Shown here one piece after another: positions 50,949-59,457 of a DNA stretch of 64,000 bases. Position 1 is the stretch's first letter. Every line of letters begins with the position of its first letter. The notes beneath the pieces are model-generated. The model saw only the letters and a list, made by a program, of their open reading frames with translations, was not told the DNA's origin and ran no database searches. The stretch is from Actinoplanes subtropicus. Lineage in GTDB: Bacteria; Actinomycetota; Actinomycetes; Mycobacteriales; Micromonosporaceae. The stretch is taken from assembly GCF_000721705.1 (NCBI RefSeq), contig NZ_JOJL01000027.1:1-64000 (forward strand), given 5' to 3'. The position numbers and the translations under genes were made by a program.

Positions 50949-51740
50949 TCAACGACCGATGGTCGGGATCGTGTCCTGGATCAGGTGGCGCAGGCCGGGG
51001 ATTGTGCCGATCTCGGTGCGGGTCTCGGGCACTGCGATGCAGCGGCGGATCGTGACCGCCAGCAACGCCGGGTCGATCTCCAGTTTGCCGGCCGGCAGGC
51101 GAAAAGGGAGCCGGAATCCGGTGGCGCTGACCTCGTACGCGGTGAGGGTGAAGTGGTGTCCCCACTTTCCAGGTGGTTTCGGATAGCCCGCGACCAGGGC
51201 GTCCCAGGCAACCGTGCGGGTTCGCCACGGCCGGTGGACGGTGATGCCCGTGGCGTCCAGCTCGAGGCGAGGCCGGCCGGTGAACAGCGGCGGCACGACC
51301 ACGGCCAGGAAGACCAACCCGATTGCCACACAGAGCAGCAGGTAGACCCCGCCGTGCCGCAGCCGTATCTGGTCCGTGCCCAGCACGCGGTAGGTGGGCA
51401 GGACGGCGCCGAGCCACACGCCGATGATCACCTCGGTGCCGGCGACCACGGCGGAGGCGGGTGCGACCAACGCCCGGCGCACCGGGTCGACCTGCCAGGT
51501 GGGCTGCCGTCGTGGAACGCTTCTCGTGAGCAGCCGGTATACCGCCAGGGGCAGCGCCACGCTGAACAGCAGCCCTGACAACTGGGCGAGCTGACCGGCG
51601 ACCAGGCCGGGCAGGCGCCACGACAGCGGGATCAGCCACAGCATGACGGCCACCTTGAACCCGGCGGCCAAGGCGCACAGCGGCAGAGCCAGCAGCCGGG
51701 CCGAGCGTAGCGACATGGCGCACAGCAGACGGACGGTCAC
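50949..51740 (-). CDS. Hypothetical membrane protein with PH-like domain
   Basis: A 263-residue protein with about four transmembrane helices (about 10-30, 45-70, 93-113 and 133-155). A C-terminal strand-rich domain follows (RPRLELDATGITVHRPWRTRTVAWDALV), resembling bacterial PH/YdbT-like domains. The GTG at 51740 overlaps the stop of the upstream membrane-protein gene (GTGA). No function was recognised. The base composition is slightly less GC-biased than its neighbours. Confidence 0.7.
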   Translation of the reverse strand: MTVRLLCAMSLRSARLLALPLCALAAGFKVAVMLWLIPLSWRLPGLVAGQLAQLSGLLFSVALPLAVYRLLTRSVPRRQPTWQVDPVRRALVAPASAVVAGTEVIIGVWLGAVLPTYRVLGTDQIRLRHGGVYLLLCVAIGLVFLAVVVPPLFTGRPRLELDATGITVHRPWRTRTVAWDALVAGYPKPPGKWGHHFTLTAYEVSATGFRLPFRLPAGKLEIDPALLAVTIRRCIAVPETRTEIGTIPGLRHLIQDTIPTIGR

Positions 51741-52285
51741 CGTGACGGCTGGGGTGGGTAGCCCGCCTGCGCGGCGTAGTGCTGCGCCGCGGCCTGCTGG
51801 GCAGCCACTGCCTGGCTCGCGAAGTTCTCATGCGCGCGGGTGAATCGGACGGCCCGGCCGTCATCGGTCACCACGCCTCCGGCGATGCTCGGGCGAGTAC
51901 CGCTCCCGGCGACGATGACTCCACCGACGAGCAGCACGACGCCGACCAGCGCCCCGACATGGGCTGGCCTGCTCAGCAGTTGCACACTGGCGAACCACAG
52001 CAACACGCCGGCGATGAGGCTGGCCCAGCCGATCAGGGTCCTGGTGACCTCTTCCTTCTTGCAGCGAGCGCAGAACGGCCACGCCGGTGATACCACCGTC
52101 TTGCGGGTCACCGCCATCACCACGACGTAGACGATCACGCCTATCAGGATCAGCCAACGCGAGGTGTGGGAAACGAACCGGACCTTCGTCCTCTCGACGG
52201 CCGGTTCACCGTGGCGTGCACATACCGTCGGTATTCCCCAACCCGCGGCTACGAAATTCGCCGGGACGTACACCTCGACCGACAC
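51737..52285 (-). CDS. Hypothetical membrane protein
   Basis: A 182-residue protein. The N-terminal 35 residues have a possible metal pair (CARHGEP). Three hydrophobic segments follow: LILIGVIVYVVVMAV, LIGWASLIAGVLLWFASVQLL and VGALVGVVLLVGGVIVA. A CARCKKEE motif lies between, and the C-terminus is Ala/Gln-rich. The two Cys/His motifs could bind zinc. GGGAG precedes two consecutive GTG codons (52288, 52285); the second has better spacing. It is coupled to the gene at 50949. Confidence 0.65.
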   Translation of the reverse strand: MSVEVYVPANFVAAGWGIPTVCARHGEPAVERTKVRFVSHTSRWLILIGVIVYVVVMAVTRKTVVSPAWPFCARCKKEEVTRTLIGWASLIAGVLLWFASVQLLSRPAHVGALVGVVLLVGGVIVAGSGTRPSIAGGVVTDDGRAVRFTRAHENFASQAVAAQQAAAQHYAAQAGYPPQPSR

Positions 52286-52415
52286 CACATTCTCCCTGCT
52301 CCCATCGATGATGGCGCCATGATCCACTGCCCAGCGGCGCCGAGCAAGACGCAAGGGCAGAAGGGCTGCCGGTGCCGTCGGAGACCAAGGTTCTGCAGGC
52401 CCAGCGGATGGCCGT
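52286..52415. other. Short gap between membrane-protein and hydrolase-remnant genes
   Basis: No gene, hairpin or clear promoter beyond the ribosome site of the gene starting at 52285 could be recognised in these 130 bp. Confidence 0.3.
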
Positions 52416-52774
52416 TCATGCCGTCGCTCGTCCTCGTCCGCGCGTTGTCTCGGCAAGGAAGTCGACGATCACGGCGGCCAGTTCGGGGGCGTCAACCGCC
52501 GTGCCGTGATTGCCCGGCACGTCGACGCGGGTCGCCTGCGGCAACAGCGCCGCCAGGTCATCCGCAGTGGCCTTGCGCTCGTCGTCGGCGCCAAGCGCGA
52601 CCAGCACCGGCATGGCGATCCGCCGCAATTCGTCGTCGGTGGTGGGCGCGAGCGAACCCATCAGCCGATCAAGGCTGCCCTATCGTGGCCCGCCCCGCGC
52701 AGCCACTCCTCGGTCCGCGCTTCCCGCGACCCGGGCGCAGAACTGCCCGCTCCGGCGAAGATCCGGCGCACCAT
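52416..52774 (-). pseudogene. Alpha/beta-hydrolase remnant
   Basis: The C-terminal part LMGSLAPTTDDELRRIAMPV then LVALGADDERKATADDLAAL and VDVPGNHGTAVDAPELAAVI carries the catalytic Asp and His of an alpha/beta hydrolase. The piece just upstream (EEWLRGAGHDRAALIG) is in another frame, separated by a one-base loss near 52660. The N-terminal half with the Ser elbow is gone. The gene is inactive. Confidence 0.7.
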
Positions 52775-52892
52775 GTCCGCAGCTCCGCCGCCTCCGCCGC
52801 GAAGCTGGCGCGCTCATCTGCCGCAACGCGTGAAGGCCGGGGCTGACCTATTTCGGGGGAGAGATGGGCGTCGCCGTGCGAAGATCCGCGGC

Positions 52893-53456
52893 ATGACGTC
52901 AGCGAGGGTGAGCAAGGCTGACCGGCTCTGTCGTGCGGCCAAGTCCCAAGCTCTCGTGCGAATCAAACGGTCTCCGCGCAACGCCGACCAAGTCGACGGC
53001 ATCGTCGTCGCTGTCGGCTCCAAGTGGGCCCTGATCGCGCACACCGGTGACGGAGGTTTCTTCGAGGGCCTGGTCGCCATCCGCGTCAAGGACGTGGTGA
53101 AGGTCAAGAAGGACTCCTCGTTCGAGGAGCGCTTCGCCCGGGCCCAGCCCGAGTGGCCGCCCACCGCCCCGGCGGAGCTCGACCTGGACACGACCGCGGG
53201 CCTGCTCAGGGGCATGAGCGCGATCTCGCCACTGCTCGCAATCGAGCAGGAGAGACGGTTCCACTCGCGGATGACGTGGATAGGTGTCGTCGACCAGGTC
53301 ACCAGACGGTGGCTGTGGCTGCGCGAAGTTCGCCCGGACGCCACCTGGCGCAAGCGGCCGCTCGGCTACAAGCTTCGCCGAATCACCAAGGTCTTCATCT
53401 CAGATCGTTACCTCACCGCCCTCGCGGCCATCGCCGGGACGGGACCCACGCACTGA
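52893..53456 (+). CDS. Hypothetical soluble protein
   Basis: A 187-residue basic protein. The N-terminal region forms strand-rich units (VDGIVVAVGSKWALIAHTGDGGFFEGLVAIRVKDVVKV) reminiscent of a small beta-barrel. A similar second unit occurs near the end (MTWIGVVDQVTRRWLWLREVRPDATW), suggesting an internal duplication. No family was recognised. The ATG at 52893 lacks a clear Shine-Dalgarno sequence. It is the only intact gene between the hydrolase remnant and 53.8 kb. Confidence 0.6.
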   Translation: MTSARVSKADRLCRAAKSQALVRIKRSPRNADQVDGIVVAVGSKWALIAHTGDGGFFEGLVAIRVKDVVKVKKDSSFEERFARAQPEWPPTAPAELDLDTTAGLLRGMSAISPLLAIEQERRFHSRMTWIGVVDQVTRRWLWLREVRPDATWRKRPLGYKLRRITKVFISDRYLTALAAIAGTGPTH

Positions 53457-53590
53457 CATCTGGGCGATGGGCAGTCCGGAGAAGTTGCGTCGGCTCCCGA
53501 CGTGCTGGTAGCGGCCGGACTCTGATGTCACCGTCGCGGGCGTCACCGTGAGCTTCCCGCTGCGCTGAGGTGCGCCGCCTTCCCTGCGGA

Positions 53591-53640
53591 GCGGAGCGAC
53601 GCCGAGCGAAGCGGGGCGGAGCGACGCCGAGCGAAGCGAC
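53591..53640. repeat. Direct repeat of about 23 bp, period 25
   Basis: A segment beginning GCGGAGCGACGCCGAGCGAA occurs at 53591 and again at 53616, followed by a partial GACGCC copy. It lies in the 345-bp gap 53457-53801, which otherwise shows no gene. Confidence 0.75.
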
Positions 53641-53801
53641 GCCGGCCGGGAGAGCCGGGCCCGCCCGGCGGCCGGGGTCGGAGCCGGTGTTGCAACCAGC
53701 GGCCCTGGCACGCCGGGGACTCGTCTTCGCTCGTACGGTCGAAGCAGCGGAACGGAACCGCTCAGCGCAACCCACGCGGGCGGTCAGCTACGGAAACGCG
53801 G

Positions 53802-54248
53802 TCAGGTGGGGATGACGCCGTCGAATTCGAAGACCGGATTCGGGACGTCGTGGCCGTGTTTGTCGGTGATGGTGGCCAGGCCGACGATCTTCGAGGGGCC
53901 GCCGGCCACGTAGGTCGCGTCGGTCCGGACCTGGACCTCGAACTTGCCGTCCTGGTGTTTGCCCTTGTTGTCGGTCCAGCTCATCATGCAGATCCAGTTC
54001 GGGCCGGCGCCGGTGTCGGCGACCTTCGGGCCGCCCTTGTCGCAGGTGTCGGTGGCGGCGACGGTGGCCGTGGCGACGCCGGCGATGCCGAGGAGGCCGG
54101 CCTGCTGCACGTAGAGGTTGGCGAAGGTCGGCGCGAGCGCCTTCTCCAGGCCGGCCCTGGTGATCTCGGGATGGCCGGCGGCGACGGTGGCCGCGATGCC
54201 GGCACCGGCGGCGAGCACGGCGACGGTACGGGTGACGATCGGGCGCAT
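53802..54248 (-). CDS. Small secreted protein of the ABC-fusion operon
   Basis: A 148-residue protein with a signal-like N-terminus (IVTRTVAVLAAGAGIAATVAA). An extracytoplasmic domain with two cysteines (DTCDKGG, WICMMSW) follows and could form a disulfide. No family was recognised. The ATG at 54248 lies 2 bp after the stop of the ABC fusion gene, so translation is coupled and its job is probably linked to that transporter. Confidence 0.68.
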   Translation of the reverse strand: MRPIVTRTVAVLAAGAGIAATVAAGHPEITRAGLEKALAPTFANLYVQQAGLLGIAGVATATVAATDTCDKGGPKVADTGAGPNWICMMSWTDNKGKHQDGKFEVQVRTDATYVAGGPSKIVGLATITDKHGHDVPNPVFEFDGVIPT

Positions 54249-54250
54249 GG

Positions 54251-55756
54251 TCAGCCTCCGGTGATGTCGCGGCGGCGCACGCCGAGGTAGGCGCTCGCCA
54301 GGCAGATGAGGGTCCAGCCGGCGCTCACGGCCAGGCCGGTCCGCAAGGGTCCGTGGAAGGGGTGCTCGGCGAAGAGGCCGTGCCACGCCTCGAACGGCGT
54401 GGTGAGCAGCAGCTTGCGGGTCAGGTCGAGGCCGCTGACGCTGCCGAGCAACTGCATCGCGAAGCCGGCCACGACCGGCGCGGCGATGCCAAAGGCGGGG
54501 TTCCGGGTACGTACGGACAGCAGCAGGGCGAGCGCGGTGAACCCGATGATCGGCGGGATCGCCGTCGCCCACGCCAGGACGACCAGCCGCAGCGCGGGGC
54601 CGGAGGCGATGGTCTGCCCGGAGAGCCCGGTCAGCGGCTGGTGGCCGATGATCAGCACGCTGGCGGCGATGGTGCTGGCCGCGAAGACGGTCAGCAGCAA
54701 CAGGTTGTAGGCGAGCGCGGTGAGCGTCTTGGCCCAGAAGATCTGGCTGCGGCTGACCGACCGGGTCAGGATGGTCTTCCAGGTGCCGTGCTGGTCCTCA
54801 GCTGCGAAGATGTCCCCGGCCACGATCGCGGCCAGCAGCGGGAGCGCCCACTGGGCGGCCCAGGCGAGCATGAGCAGCGGCATCGCGTAGCCGCTGAGGT
54901 GGACGAGCCGGCCGTAGATGGTGTCCGAGGGCACCTGCGCCTGGCCGTTGAGCACGGCCACCACCGGGATCGGGACGATCAGGGCGGCGGCCAGCAGGGC
55001 GCGGCTGCGGATCTGGGCGGCCAGCTTGACGATCTCCCAGCGGAGCGCGGCGGCCAGGCCGGGACGGCGGGTGGCGACCACCGGGGCGGTCATCGTGGCG
55101 GTCATCGGGCCGTGGTACACGACCTTGCCCGTACGCATGATGGTCACGTCGTCGCAGATCTCCTCGACCTCGCCCATGTCGTGGCTGGAGAGGAGCACCG
55201 TGAGGCCGCTGCCGGCCAATTGCTTGACCAGCGCCCGCATGTCCCGGATGCCGGCCGGGTCGAGCCCGTTGGCCGGCTCGTCGAGGACCAGCAACTTCGG
55301 GTCGCGCAGCAGGGACGCGGCGACGCCGAGGCGCTGCCGCATGCCGAACGAGTATCCGCCCACCTTGTCCCCGCCGCGGTCGCGCAGGTCGACCGTCTCC
55401 AGCACCTCGTCGAGCCGGCTCCCGCTGACGCCGCCGTCGAGGCCGGCGAGCAGCTGGAGGTTCTTGCGGCCGGAGAGGCCGGGGTAGAACTTCGGGCTCT
55501 CGATGAACCCGGCCACCCCGTCCAGCGCCCGGACGCCGTCGCGGTCCCAGCTGCGGCCGAAGACGCTCAGCTTCCCCGAGTCCGGCCGGATCAGCCCGAA
55601 CAGCATCCGCAGGAAGGTGGTCTTGCCGGCCCCGTTCGGGCCCAGCACCCCGTACACCTCACCCTGGCCGACCCGCACGCTGAGCCGGTCGACCGCGGTG
55701 AGCATGCCGTAGGTTTTCGTGAGGCCGACCGCGTCGACCGCCAGCACGTCGCTCAT
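54251..55756 (-). CDS. ABC transporter with ATPase and ABC-2 permease fused in one chain
   Basis: A 501-residue protein. Residues 1-215 are the nucleotide-binding domain: Walker A GPNGAGKT (39-46), signature YSFGMRQR (135-142), Walker B LLVLDE (155-160), SSHD (190-193). The usual about 80-residue ATPase tail is missing. After a short linker (about 216-235) the chain runs without a stop into a permease with about six helices (ALLAAALIVPIPVVAVLNG to LAVSAGWTLICLASAYLGV). An internal ATG at 55105 could start a separate permease, but no stop precedes it. The ATG overlaps the MFS stop (ATGA). Confidence 0.85.
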   Translation of the reverse strand: MSDVLAVDAVGLTKTYGMLTAVDRLSVRVGQGEVYGVLGPNGAGKTTFLRMLFGLIRPDSGKLSVFGRSWDRDGVRALDGVAGFIESPKFYPGLSGRKNLQLLAGLDGGVSGSRLDEVLETVDLRDRGGDKVGGYSFGMRQRLGVAASLLRDPKLLVLDEPANGLDPAGIRDMRALVKQLAGSGLTVLLSSHDMGEVEEICDDVTIMRTGKVVYHGPMTATMTAPVVATRRPGLAAALRWEIVKLAAQIRSRALLAAALIVPIPVVAVLNGQAQVPSDTIYGRLVHLSGYAMPLLMLAWAAQWALPLLAAIVAGDIFAAEDQHGTWKTILTRSVSRSQIFWAKTLTALAYNLLLLTVFAASTIAASVLIIGHQPLTGLSGQTIASGPALRLVVLAWATAIPPIIGFTALALLLSVRTRNPAFGIAAPVVAGFAMQLLGSVSGLDLTRKLLLTTPFEAWHGLFAEHPFHGPLRTGLAVSAGWTLICLASAYLGVRRRDITGG

Positions 55757-56898
55757 GGCCGGGGACGGTAAAGATCGGGCATGAAAGCCACATGAAGCAC
55801 CGCCCCGACCGCCAGCAGAAAACCGAGAACCACAAAACCAAGACCCAGGCTTGCGTACGTCGCGACGCCCGCGACCAGCAGCGGCCCGCCGGCGTCGCCG
55901 AGCTCGCGGCCCAGCTCGGCGGTCCCCATGGTCTGCCCCAGGCGCTCCTTCGGCGTGCCCGCGGCCAGCGCGGCGAAGCCCAGCGGCGTGATCAGCCCGG
56001 TGCCCACGCCGATCAGCGCCGCCCCGGCCAGCACGCCCACGAGACCCGGCAGCGTGGCGGCGGCCAGTCCCCCGGCGGTGGCCGCGAGGCCCACGCTCAG
56101 CCCGGTCCGCAGGCGCAGTCGCCCGTCGTCGAGGGCCCGCCCGGCGCGCGGCTGCACGACGGCCGCGCACAGCGCGAGCACGGATACCGCGGCGCCGGTC
56201 GCGATCGTGCCCAGCCCCGCCACGCGCCCGAGCACGGGCAGGAAGCCCACGCCCACGGACAGGGCGGCGGTCGCGGCGGCGAGGGCGGCGGTCGGCCCGA
56301 GGAAGACCGGGTCGGCGATCCGGCGGGCCAGGTCGAGCACGGTCTGCCGGGCCCTGGGCAGCGGCGGCACCGCCGGGACGGCCGCGAAGGCCCACCCGGC
56401 GACGGCCAGCCCGAGCCCGGTGAGCACCACGAAGAGCAGCCGCAGGCCGCCGGCCCAGACCAGCACGCCGCCGAGCAGTGGTCCGAGCGTGTAGCCGATC
56501 GACTTGGAGAACCCGTACGAACCAAATGCTCTGCCGTGTCTTGCGGCCGGATTGAGGCGGGCGACCAGGGCCGAGGCCGCCGGGGAGAACGCCGAGGCGG
56601 CGGCGCCCTGACCGAGCCGGGCGGCCCACAGCCAGCCCGGGCTGTCCGCGAGCGCGTAGATCGCCGAGGCGAGGGCGAACGCGACCAGCCCGCCGAGCAG
56701 GACCGGCCGCGCCCCGACCCGGTCGGCGAGGGTGCCGAAGACCGGCTTGAGCAGCACCTCGGCGCCGTCGTAGAGAGCCAGCAGGCCGCCCAGTACGAGC
56801 AGCGACGTCACCGCGTCGGCGGAGAAGCCGCCCAGGTTCGCGGCGACCGCGTGCGCCCCGAACGCGGTGGTGAACCCGGCCGCATACAACGGCCACAT
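55753..56898 (-). CDS. MFS transporter
   Basis: A 381-residue major facilitator with about twelve helices. Motif A is GTLADRVGARPVLLGG, and the second half carries its counterpart QPRAGRALDDGRLRLRTGL. The pattern fits drug-H+ antiporters. ATG 56898 and GTG 56907 are both possible starts; GGGAGG lies 6 nt before the GTG. It is first in the leftward operon MFS, ABC fusion, small secreted protein, and is divergent from a two-component system that may control it. Confidence 0.85.
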   Translation of the reverse strand: MWPLYAAGFTTAFGAHAVAANLGGFSADAVTSLLVLGGLLALYDGAEVLLKPVFGTLADRVGARPVLLGGLVAFALASAIYALADSPGWLWAARLGQGAAASAFSPAASALVARLNPAARHGRAFGSYGFSKSIGYTLGPLLGGVLVWAGGLRLLFVVLTGLGLAVAGWAFAAVPAVPPLPRARQTVLDLARRIADPVFLGPTAALAAATAALSVGVGFLPVLGRVAGLGTIATGAAVSVLALCAAVVQPRAGRALDDGRLRLRTGLSVGLAATAGGLAAATLPGLVGVLAGAALIGVGTGLITPLGFAALAAGTPKERLGQTMGTAELGRELGDAGGPLLVAGVATYASLGLGFVVLGFLLAVGAVLHVAFMPDLYRPRP

Positions 56899-56970
56899 CC
56901 GTCGCACTCCGGCCCTCCCGCGCTTCGGCCCGCCCGAGCACCATGATGCACTGGCCCTCGTACGACGGAG

Positions 56971-57654
56971 GTGGGCGTGCGGGTGTTGGTGGTGGAGGAC
57001 GAGCGGCGGCTGGCCGACCTGCTCGCGCGCGGGCTGCGGGAGGCCGGGCACGACGCCGACGTGCGGCACACCGGCGGGGACGGCCTGCTGGCGGCGACCG
57101 TGGGCGGCTACGACGCGATGGTGCTCGACGTGATGCTGCCGGAACTGGACGGGCTCAGCGTCTGCCGGAAACTGCGGGACCGGGGCGTACGCGTGCCGGT
57201 CCTGATGCTGACCGCCCGGGGTTCGGTGCCGGATCGGGTGGCCGGGCTGGACTCCGGGGCGGACGACTACCTGAGCAAGCCGTTCTCCTTCGACGAGCTG
57301 CTCGCCCGGCTGCGCGCGCTGCACCGGAGGACCACAGCGGACGCCGCCGCCGAGCTGCGGGCCGGGAACCTGCGGCTCGACCCGGCGACCCGGCGGGTGT
57401 TCCGGGACGACGCCGAGATCGCCCTCTCCGCGCGCGAGTTCGACATCCTCACGCTGCTGATGAGCCGGGCCGGGCAGTGCGTCACCCGCTACCAGATCCT
57501 GGACGAGGTCTGGGACGGCGAGACCGACCTGCGGTCCAACGTCATCGACGTGTACATCGCCAGCGTACGGTCCAAGGTGGACCGGCCGTTCGGCCGGCAC
57601 GCCATCACGACGCTGCGCGGGGCCGGCTACCGCCTCGAGGCCGACGGTGGCTGA
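56971..57654 (+). CDS. OmpR-family response regulator
   Basis: A 227-residue regulator. The receiver domain (1-118) has EDE, phospho-acceptor Asp in MVLDVMLPELDG and Lys in LSKPFSF. The winged-helix domain (about 130-222) ends TLRGAGYRLEADGG. The GTG at 56971 lies 73 bp from the divergent MFS start. It overlaps the kinase gene by 8 nt. Divergence suggests it governs the MFS/ABC operon, as in many antibiotic-efflux loci; this is inference. Confidence 0.93.
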   Translation: MGVRVLVVEDERRLADLLARGLREAGHDADVRHTGGDGLLAATVGGYDAMVLDVMLPELDGLSVCRKLRDRGVRVPVLMLTARGSVPDRVAGLDSGADDYLSKPFSFDELLARLRALHRRTTADAAAELRAGNLRLDPATRRVFRDDAEIALSAREFDILTLLMSRAGQCVTRYQILDEVWDGETDLRSNVIDVYIASVRSKVDRPFGRHAITTLRGAGYRLEADGG

Positions 57655-58987
57655 GATGCGGTCCCGGCTGCGGCGGCTGCCGTTGCGCGTACGGCTGATC
57701 GCGGGTTTTTCCGTGGCGATGTCGATCGTCCTGGCCGGCGCCGGGGCGTTCGTCTACCTGCGCGTGCGGTACGCCCTCGACCTGCGCCTCAACGAGGACC
57801 TCACGGCACAGGCCACCCTGATCACCCAGGAGGTCGCCGCCCGGCGCCCGCTCGCGATCGCGCCCGGCACCGAATACCAGATCCTCGACCCGGGCGGCCA
57901 CGTGCTGTTCGCCAGCACCGGCAGCACCGGCCCGCCGCTGCTCACCGCCCACCAGCTCGCCACCGCGCGGACCCGCCCGGTGCGCGCCGACCGCGGCGAC
58001 CTCTTCCCCATTCGCCCCGGCACGCTCCGGTTGTACGCCGTCCCGCTCCCGCCGTCCGGCAGCGGCGGGTCCGTCGCGGTCGTGGCCACCCGGCGCGACC
58101 AGCGCGACGAGGCCTTACGGGAACTGATCGGCCAGCTGGTGCTCGCCAACCTCGCCGCGCTGGCCGTCGCGTCGCTGGTCGGCTACCGGCTCACCCGCGC
58201 CGCGCTCGCCCCCGTCGAACGCTACCGAGCCGAGGCCACCCGGATCGCCGCCGACGCCACCGGCCTGCGCCTCGACGTGCCCGCCCACCGCGACGACGAG
58301 CTGACCCGGCTCGGGCACACGCTCAACGACATGCTCGCCGCCCTGGAGAAGGCGCTCGATCGGGAGCGCCGCTTCGTGCACGACGCCAGCCACGAGCTGC
58401 GCACGCCCCTGACGCTGATCAGCACCGAGATCGAGCTGGCGCTACGGCGGCCGCGAAGCAACGCGGAGCTCGAGGAGACGCTGCGGAACGTGGCGGCGGA
58501 CGCGGAACGGCTGCGGCAATTGGCGGACACGCTGCTGACGGTAGGGGTGCAGGCGCCGCCGGGGGCGGGCGAGACGGCGGACCTGGCGGAGGTGGTGGTT
58601 GCGGTCGCCGGGCGGTATCCAGGGGTGCGGGTTTCGGCGGGAGAAGGGGTGATCGCGCGGGCCGACGCGGGGCGGATGCGGCAGGTGATGACGAATCTGC
58701 TGGACAACGCGGTTCGGCACGGGGCGCCGCCGATCACGGTGGATACCGGGCGGGAGGAGGGGGCGGTGTACGTGCGGGTGAAGGATGCGGGGAAGGGGAT
58801 GGAGCCGGGGTTTCTGGCGGAGGCGACGGGGCGGTTCAGCAGGGGGGATACGGCGCGTAGCACGCCGGGGGCGGGGTTGGGGCTGGCGGTGGTGGAGGCG
58901 ATCGTTCTGGCTCATGGCGGGGAGTTGCGGCTGCACAGCGACGAGTCCGGGACGACGGTCACGGTGATGCTGCCGGCCGCCGAGTAG
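57647..58987 (+). CDS. Sensor histidine kinase
   Basis: A 446-residue membrane kinase with TM1 at about 18-40. An extracytoplasmic domain of about 110 residues follows, then TM2 at about 157-180 and HAMP. The HisKA domain has phospho-acceptor His in DASHELRTPL, and the ATPase domain has NLLDNAVRH and GAGLGLAVVEAI. The last third has an unusual run of G-rich synonymous codons. GTG 57647 overlaps the regulator stop; ATG 57656 is an alternative. Partner of the regulator at 56971. Confidence 0.92.
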   Translation: MAEMRSRLRRLPLRVRLIAGFSVAMSIVLAGAGAFVYLRVRYALDLRLNEDLTAQATLITQEVAARRPLAIAPGTEYQILDPGGHVLFASTGSTGPPLLTAHQLATARTRPVRADRGDLFPIRPGTLRLYAVPLPPSGSGGSVAVVATRRDQRDEALRELIGQLVLANLAALAVASLVGYRLTRAALAPVERYRAEATRIAADATGLRLDVPAHRDDELTRLGHTLNDMLAALEKALDRERRFVHDASHELRTPLTLISTEIELALRRPRSNAELEETLRNVAADAERLRQLADTLLTVGVQAPPGAGETADLAEVVVAVAGRYPGVRVSAGEGVIARADAGRMRQVMTNLLDNAVRHGAPPITVDTGREEGAVYVRVKDAGKGMEPGFLAEATGRFSRGDTARSTPGAGLGLAVVEAIVLAHGGELRLHSDESGTTVTVMLPAAE

Positions 58988-58989
58988 CA

Positions 58990-59457
58990 CATCCTGCCGA
59001 TCATTGGGCTTCGTCCACACGCGGGATGTTCGGGATACGCGGAGGGGCGCTGTGCTGCGCGGAGCATGGCGCGACGCGGCAGAACGGGAACGGGCACGGC
59101 GGGACGTCGATTCGCGGTGTGGGCCGCCGCCAGGCCCGGCCAATCGCATAGCCGCCGAGCGGGACGCGCGTCAGCGGGCGGGCATCCAGGACGGCGCGTC
59201 CAGGACGGGATGTCGGGGGCGGGGTGCCGGGGGCGGGTGTCGTACGCCACACGCAGGGAGGAATCTCCTGGTCATTGCGGCGGTGCGGAAGGGGCGCATC
59301 GCCGGGTCCGCGGCGTGGTGCGCCCGGGTTGTCCGGATCGTCGGTGAAAACTGTGCAATTACGGTGGGTAACTTCAAAACTCCTCGAAAAACGTTGCAAC
59401 GGATTGGGGGGCCGGTCGCGTCTTCACACATGAGGCACCGGATCCCCCGGGGGACAA
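58990..59457. other. 468-bp upstream region of the dioxygenase gene
   Basis: No gene is supported here; overlapping open frames lack coding character. The last 120 bp (59340-59410) are locally AT-rich and contain a perfect palindrome CGTTGCAACG (59392-59401), so the promoter of the dioxygenase probably lies here. Confidence 0.45.

Noticed and set aside
58990-59457. Several overlapping open frames upstream of the dioxygenase gene
   Set aside because: Composition is Arg/Gly/Pro/Ala-biased in all frames, none has a ribosome site or recognisable motif, and the stretch contains the likely promoter.
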